Assembly: GCA_001414485.1 (NCBI GenBank)
Contig: LLEY01000109.1
Coordinates: 124,001 to 188,000, forward strand
Reading direction: 5' to 3'
DNA length: 64,000 nt
Origin: Calycina herbarum
Taxonomy: Eukaryota; Ascomycota; Leotiomycetes; Helotiales; Pezizellaceae
Part shown: one piece after another, positions 58,194-64,000 of the stretch
How the letters are laid out: every line of letters starts with the position of its first letter
How positions within the stretch are numbered: position 1 is the stretch's first letter
Notes under the pieces: model-generated
Seen by the model: the letters and a program-made list of their open reading frames with translations, nothing else
The model's database searches: none
What the model was told of the DNA's origin: nothing
Translations under genes and position numbers: made by a program

Positions 58194-60535
58194 AGGGAAC
58201 CCATTACTAGTCAAATGGAAATTCGGATCGCTTAACGTTTGTGGATGAATGATCGAGCTTCTGATAAGAAGTGCTCATCGAATGCGTGGATAGGGTATAC
58301 GACATCAGATTCAGAATGAGAAGCATGGATGACTGAGCCCCTGTGATCTGTAAACTCCGACTTATGTAAAAATGAAGGAACTCACAAATATAACAATTTA
58401 ATTCGTTCTTAAATCGCTCTTGATGTTAGTTCCGCGATATATTCGCAGGTTTGGGGGGAGGTTGACGATGACGAAAAGCTACCTTACTCCTGTACGCGAT
58501 ATTCGGGAAAAAGATCACCTAGATGATATTTCCTAGTTTTCTATTGGCAAAATCAAAGGATGTATCCATGGCAAAATTCCAGGTTCTCCATTGGTGAAAT
58601 CTTAGGATATCTCCATTGGTAATATTGGTCGGTACAATCAGGGTCATCAACACTTTTCGACTTCAAAAAAAGTTGAGACCAACTGAAGGGGCGTAATATG
58701 ATCTGGTTTCCCTGGTGAAAAATCCCGCTCAGGGCCTTGACTGCATACCAGAGTTGGTATTATCTATGGGAGTTGGAATGATCGCCAGCAACACATCTTT
58801 CGTCACCTTTTTATGAAAGTTCCAGGATTCGCCTTAATCATAACATACTCCCTTTCATGAATCTGATTTCTTGTAACCCTATCCTGTTATCGAGTTGTCA
58901 ATGTAAGTAGTCAGCATCATCAAAATCCGCGAAATAGCAGTGTTAAATTAGGTAAAGAAAACTAACCCAGAAGAACTCCCACAAGACAAACACATCCAGG
59001 TATCCAAAGGGTCCACAGTAGGCAGAATATAGTTTCCTGGAAGGGGCATCAAATTATGACTCTTGGAGTTCATAAACCCCATTTGAGCGTCGTAGACGGT
59101 ATTGCTTCGAGCAACTTTCGAATGAAGGGCCGAATCCATGTCCCCAGCTTGATACAGCTATAATCGGGTTGACATTGTAAAGATTGAGAACTCTGGTGAA
59201 AGCAAGGGTTAGAGGAGGTTGACAGATAAGAGGGGGTCAAATATAGGGCTCCCATAATGGTGGGCAGCCAAGCCTCATGAGCCCTTTTTCACCACACCAA
59301 TGAGCGGCATTTCTGAGCAAGCCACTTTGACTTCTGCGACGCAGCAAAGTCATATAACATATAGCGAAATGAAATACCAGGGTCAAAATCCAATCAAACA
59401 ATGTCCCTGAAGGCCCCTGGAAGCTATAAACAAGGCTCTCAGAAACTACAAACAAGAGGATTCAAGCGGCTTTTGTGGGGTTTCCAGGGCCTTTGCAGGG
59501 CCTGGGTGGTTTCAAGTCTGGCTATTCGGTCTGACCTGTTGTACAATAGGTCAGAATTAAAAAGGGCGACTGCGATCAGCCCTCCGAACTTCGGAACCAT
59601 AACTCTCAGTAGCTTCTCCTATTCATTCCAGATAACCGACCCAAGTGATATCTGTGAGCCCTCGGGTGTCTGGTAACAACCACATGAAAAATTGTCAATG
59701 TGTTTATGCATGTCTTGCTGGCCTTGCCCCTCCCGATAATAGCATGCCCAACAGACCAGAACACCTTTGGCACCCAATGACAGCTGCCACAAGGGTAGTC
59801 ACTCTCAACCTTGAGGATTTCGAGAAGATAGGGAAGAGGCAGCTTTGATAGGCTCTCATGATGAGTTATCAACTCCAACCCAAGCCACGGGCACAGCCAT
59901 CGCCAGCATCCCAATAAGGCTCCCCGAAATTTGCACTTGAACATGCCGCCAGACACGGGCATCAATCTTCAAACTCTACCCGGTTGCCCTCCAGATGCTC
60001 CGCGTTCTCTCGACTCTCGAGACACGCATCGGAGAGCAATCCCGATTGAAAGAAAGGGGAGATAGCAACCCGCAAAATGGGGACACGAAACGCACGACTC
60101 AACCGGGGTATTATCGCGATCAACTGAAAAAGAAATGACATAAGCGCATTGCTGTAGAGGATAAAAGCCAGTGATACGGAGAATATTTAGAATGGATGGG
60201 GGTTGCTTAATTCAAGGGCGATGTTCGATTTTCGTGGTATACACCAAGGATGGTTCTTTACTTTTTATTTCCAAGCACAGCCAACATTTCGTGATGCTTT
60301 CTCTTTTGCGTCTCTTTGGTGTATATTTCAGTATAGCTCGGGCTTTTATACCTGATTCTAATAACTTACTTTGACCACAGGGGCTTGTCTAGAGTGAGAA
60401 AGAAAAGAGAAGATGCTAGATTCTTGCTTCGTTGAGTAAATTATGTATTGATGTGTAATATCCCGACAACCAGCTGCTACTAAGTGCCAGAAAATCGCAT
60501 GAAAAGCAGTGTTGTTTCCTCATCCCAAAGTCCAC
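58194..60535. other. 2.3-kb region, possible 5' exon and promoter of the C2H2 gene
   Basis: The minus segment 58967-59139 (57 codons from ATG, ending at GTTAGT) looks coding, and its phase fits an acceptor at about 58257 (TTATCAG). That would require an intron of about 700 bp, unusual here, so intermediate exons may exist; the minus-strand stretch at about 58260-58340 also looks coding in one frame. From 59500 onward nothing is recognised, up to the 3' end of the deaminase gene. Confidence 0.4.
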
Positions 60536-61603
60536 TTATAATTCGATCCCCTCATACTTCTTCGCCCACTCCTCAACTTTCAGCAAAAGAATCTTCTTCC
60601 TCTCCTCATCACACCAACTCCCCTCAATAGCCCCCTCAGCAATGAATCTCCACTCCGCCAAATTCAACCCAAAAGCCTCCTGAACAGCACAATAATTATC
60701 CAGAATGTATCCCCCGAAATAAGCAGGATCATCGCTGTTAATACTAAACCTCACGCCCTCTTCCAAAAACTTCCTGATTGGTAACTCAGCCACCTTCGTA
60801 ACACACTTCAACTGCACATTACTCAACGGACAAACAGTAATCAAAGTCTTCTGCGCAGCCACTCGTTTAAGTAACGCCTCATCATCCACCAACCGAGTCC
60901 CATGATCGATTCGTTCCGTCTTACAGATATCCAATGCTCTTGAGATATATGTTGAATCGCCTTCTTCACCCGCATGTGCAGTTCTTCGAATCCCCGCAAC
61001 TTCTGCTTTTTGGAAAACTTCCCGGAAAATCTCAGGTGGGAACCCAACTTCGCTACTATCAAGTCCAATTCCCGCAATCGTTCCACTAGAGAAATGCCCA
61101 AGAGCTAGAGCATTCTCATAAGTAGTCTCCGCCTCCCCAGCAGAAAGATGTCTCAAAAAACAAAGAATAAGCTTAGAAGTAAGTCCAAAGTCCTTCTCTG
61201 CCCTTCTCTGAGCAGCAGATAATCCCGAAACAACTAACTCGTAAGAAATTCCACGAGAAGTGTGAGCCTGGGGATCGAAAAAGATTTCCGCGTGGTGAAC
61301 ACCATTGTTATGGGCGCGTGTGAAGTATTCGTAGGCTAGAGATTCGAAATCCGAGGAGGTGATTAGGACGGACATGCCGATGTAGTAGTAATGGAGGAAA
61401 TCGTTGAGGTCTGTGAAGCGATCATATCTGGATTCGAGGGTGGAGACGGATGTGAAAGAGGCGTCTGAGGCGCTGGGGAGGGTGATTTTGTTGGTTTCTG
61501 CGAGACGGAAGAGGAGGGAGGGGGAGAGTGAACCCTCGATGTGCAGGTGGTGCTCGCATTTTGGGATATCTTGGAGGAACTGGTGGTGGTTGGATTTGCA
61601 CAT
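60536..61603 (-). CDS. AAH1: adenine deaminase (Aah1-type), purine salvage
   Basis: Single exon, 355 residues, the usual size for the fungal enzyme. It hydrolyses adenine to hypoxanthine and ammonia in the cytosol. Metal and catalytic motifs of the adenosine/adenine deaminase fold are all present: KCEHHLHIEGSL (His19, His21), HAEIFFDPQAH, TAHAGEE (His210, catalytic Glu213), ERIDHG (His234) and INSDDPAYFGG (Asp291, Asp292). CPLSNVQLKCV favours Aah1-type adenine deaminase over adenosine deaminase, by recall of the family. The start is the ATG at 61603; an in-frame ATG at 61876 would add 91 residues that read like untranslated leader. No frame damage. Confidence 0.92.
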   Translation of the reverse strand: MCKSNHHQFLQDIPKCEHHLHIEGSLSPSLLFRLAETNKITLPSASDASFTSVSTLESRYDRFTDLNDFLHYYYIGMSVLITSSDFESLAYEYFTRAHNNGVHHAEIFFDPQAHTSRGISYELVVSGLSAAQRRAEKDFGLTSKLILCFLRHLSAGEAETTYENALALGHFSSGTIAGIGLDSSEVGFPPEIFREVFQKAEVAGIRRTAHAGEEGDSTYISRALDICKTERIDHGTRLVDDEALLKRVAAQKTLITVCPLSNVQLKCVTKVAELPIRKFLEEGVRFSINSDDPAYFGGYILDNYCAVQEAFGLNLAEWRFIAEGAIEGSWCDEERKKILLLKVEEWAKKYEGIEL

Positions 61604-64000
61604 TTTGAATAGATTCCTGGGTCTGGATAGGGTTGTAGGTAATGTTGGAGGTGTTTGGATTTGAGTTTCGATTTCCAATTTGCTTCTCTTCAAGTTGAGG
61701 AGGGTGGTGTTCAGACAAGACAAGTGGTATTGATTCTTATTGAATTGTGAGAACCTCCCTGACTCTATATAAACAATTGCAAGCTCGACAAAAGTGGTGG
61801 TGAATCTAGCCTCGGTTGCGGGGTAGTTGTTTGAATCACGGACACAGCTCCTAACCACGATGGAATTTGTCAACAATCAGATCTTTGGGACTCAAACGGT
61901 GCCTGTCCGGGCAATTGATGGGTTCAAAGGCTGGTGAGGTCTTCAAAATATCTGCAAGTGGATTGAGAAATTCGTAATTTTTTCCTTATCTGGCAGAAAA
62001 GGAAGGCGGTGAGTGGACTTGAACTAAGGACCTCGGCGGCTCCCGAACTCCCGAAGAAGAAAGACAAACAAATGTCGATGCAGGTACCGCGTCCAACGAA
62101 TTCAATTACAATCCATCGCCCTTTCGTCAATGGGTGAAGGGCACGAGATGACGATGCCCTCAAGTGGATTGCGTGACGCCTCTTCCCTGCGTCCGCAGTC
62201 GACACCGATATCATTCAGGCACGCCCTTTTATTCGCCCTCGTCCATCTGAACTCTCTCTCTCTCTCTCTCTCTCTCTCCCCCGACCCGAATTGCGAGCTT
62301 GAATTGTTTTCTCGCCCTCCAAGGTGTTTCCCTGCTCTCCGAGAACCGGGTCAGCAAAAATCAACCTCCCATCCCACGGTGCTTCCGGCTCTGGGAAAAA
62401 GGCTCATTTGAAGTCAACGGGCTGGTCTCGTTGTGGAAATGTTTGACGGGCGTCATCACATCAGGAAGTTGGCACAGGAATTGCGGCAATTGTGAAGATG
62501 CCGGACCAAGCAAGCACCCGGAGGGATCGCAGACGCAGATGTGGCAGATGCACACGTAGGATCCCCGGAGAGGATGGGAGTGGCCTTGCCACCTCGGGAG
62601 TTGCTGACTACGGATTACCAAAAGGATAAATCATACTTAAGAGTCGAGGGTGCCATGCCATCTGTGGTAAAGGCTTGAAAACTATCCTACAGCATTGTAG
62701 GTGGCGCGAATCCTGGATGACGATGAAGAGAAATTTGAATCTGGTTGATATTCCCGCCTACTGTCCAGCGTGGTGGTCCACCTATTCGGCCTATTTTTAA
62801 ACGCCGCAAAGGCTGTGGCAGAGTTATCCCACCGACATGATCGCCGCGGATCACGGAGAGATTTGTTGATGTCAATGGCCGGTTTTCCTCAGGTGGGGTG
62901 GCAGGGTCGCTACAGTTCAGGGGCAGCAAAAACAGAGAGCTGGCTGAACAAGGGCATTGGTGTTACTTGCCCCAGACGATCGAGGAAATAATATCGAGGC
63001 GCTTGAGGCGGCAAACAACAAAACACAACATTCAAAGTCGATTGATATCAGAGCCACAACAGGACAATGAAACTGCCGAAACTCAAATCTCACTTCTTCC
63101 ATGGCACAATGTCCATCAAGAAATGGTGTAACTTAGGCGTCCTTGAAACCCCACGCCCAGGACCAGGCAGCCAACCAAGTCCATTGGACTAGCTTCAACA
63201 ACAGGATATCCATTCCTCTGCGAAAAGTTTGGACGGAGATGATTTCCAAAGAAGCAATTTCCCGAGAACAGAGGCAAGGTTCTCCTGGTTTCTTATGCCC
63301 CGCCCCCAACAAGTTTTGGGGAGATCATGGGCGGCCCGTTTTGAATGGATGGTTTCTCGGGAGTCGGGATGTTCATCACCAATTCCAACACCAATTGCGG
63401 GACATCCCAGTGGATTCTCCATTCCGCAATGGCGGGTTTGATCGGCAAAGCATGGGATTGATCCGAGAAGGAAGGGTCTTCAGAGACACCACTTTAAAAT
63501 CTTGAGACACTTGTTTCCTGATTCCTGAGAAGATTTCCGTCCCTTCTCGTGCAACCCAGATCTTTGCGCGTCGAACGATTTCAGCGACTGGTTCTGGAAT
63601 CGATTTCGGATGGTCTGGCCCGGACTCCCAGTATTGATAATTCGGCAGTGCCGAGGCATGTCACAGGATTAGTTCGTCCACTGCGACAGTTTTGACATGA
63701 ACGCTGCCATCTGATATATCGCCCCGAGGAATTCCCAGTGTATCCATGAGTCTGCGCCCACCCGACCCAGAAACAAACCTCACTTTCTCTCTGCGACCAT
63801 CTCCGTTTCTTGTTTTGAACCCCAAATTTCGCATGGAAGTCCTTGTGGAAGAGGAACTTTATCGAGTGTACCACGGGCCTTTCGGATGGTTCAGTGAAAG
63901 CCACGAAAACAGATGTTTGGTTTATGGTTGGTACTCGAGTAGTACAAGCAATATCCCTTTCAATCTTCCAAAGCCAGTTTGTTGGAAAATACTGGCTCGG
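61604..64000. other. promoter of AAH1 and gene-free right flank
   Basis: Host-like composition with many short frames on both strands but no domain or splice-supported gene. A (CT)n run lies at 62251-62278. Reverse-strand sequence at about 61995-62045 contains GTTCAAGTCC, like a tRNA B box, but does not fold as a tRNA. The region beyond 62700 may belong to the promoter of a gene outside the window. Confidence 0.4.
62251..62278. repeat. (CT)n microsatellite
   Basis: About 13 CT units in the region upstream of AAH1, ending in a C run. Pyrimidine tracts of this type are common in fungal promoters. Confidence 0.9.

Noticed and set aside
59606..59965. Minus-strand frame of 119 codons between the C2H2 and AAH1 genes
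   Set aside because: No recognisable domain, signal peptide or splice extension.
61995..62045. tRNA-like sequence on the minus strand (GTTCAAGTCC)
   Set aside because: The T stem does not pair and no anticodon or acceptor stem could be built.

Overview
This window looks like a filamentous ascomycete genome (Pezizomycotina; a Leotiomycetes/Sclerotiniaceae-like fungus is my best guess, not proven). Genes have short GT-AG introns (about 48-86 bp) with CTAAC/CTGAC-like branch sites, and encode fungal families: HET, Zn2Cys6, Use1 and Aah1. Ordinary GC-balanced gene blocks alternate with very AT-rich blocks. In the AT-rich blocks the reading frames of transposable elements survive, but many Gln codons now read TAA/TAG and catalytic Asp codons read Asn. 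That is the signature of repeat-induced point mutation (RIP, C to T on either strand).

Layout. 1-1089: partly AT-rich flank. 1090-1875: three-exon hypothetical gene. 2726-4547: four-exon BRCT-domain protein with a WGR-like region and SUMO-interaction-like motifs. 4548-13151: transposon-rich block with a complete but RIP-killed Fot1/pogo element (5398-7258), a Harbinger-type deletion derivative (8371-9029) and a hAT C-terminal remnant (11800-12015). 13152-15788: USE1 SNARE and a small hypothetical gene, both on the minus strand. 16521-19060: an unusual cluster of at least 13 copies of a short motif. 20203-22067: C2H2 transcription factor (minus). 26268-27288: six-exon secreted protein (minus).

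28129-46628 is one nested transposon complex. A Fot1/pogo element carries three independent LTR insertions (a solo LTR, a 5.5-kb Gypsy and a 6.7-kb Gypsy), each with its own 5-bp target duplication. To its right, one pogo element is inserted inside another. Removing the insertions gives host elements of 1840 and 1859 bp, close to the uninterrupted copies (1861 and 1869 bp).

46735-64000 returns to host sequence: a HET-domain gene, a Cys-rich/E2-like (UBC-fold) fusion gene and a Zn2Cys6 transcription factor, all three carrying a frameshift or in-frame stop; then a tubby/LURP-like protein, a second C2H2 transcription factor (minus) and an Aah1-type adenine deaminase (minus). The damaged trio next to the RIP island may be a decaying self-recognition or regulatory locus; that is inference. 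No convincing tRNA, rRNA or CRISPR was found.
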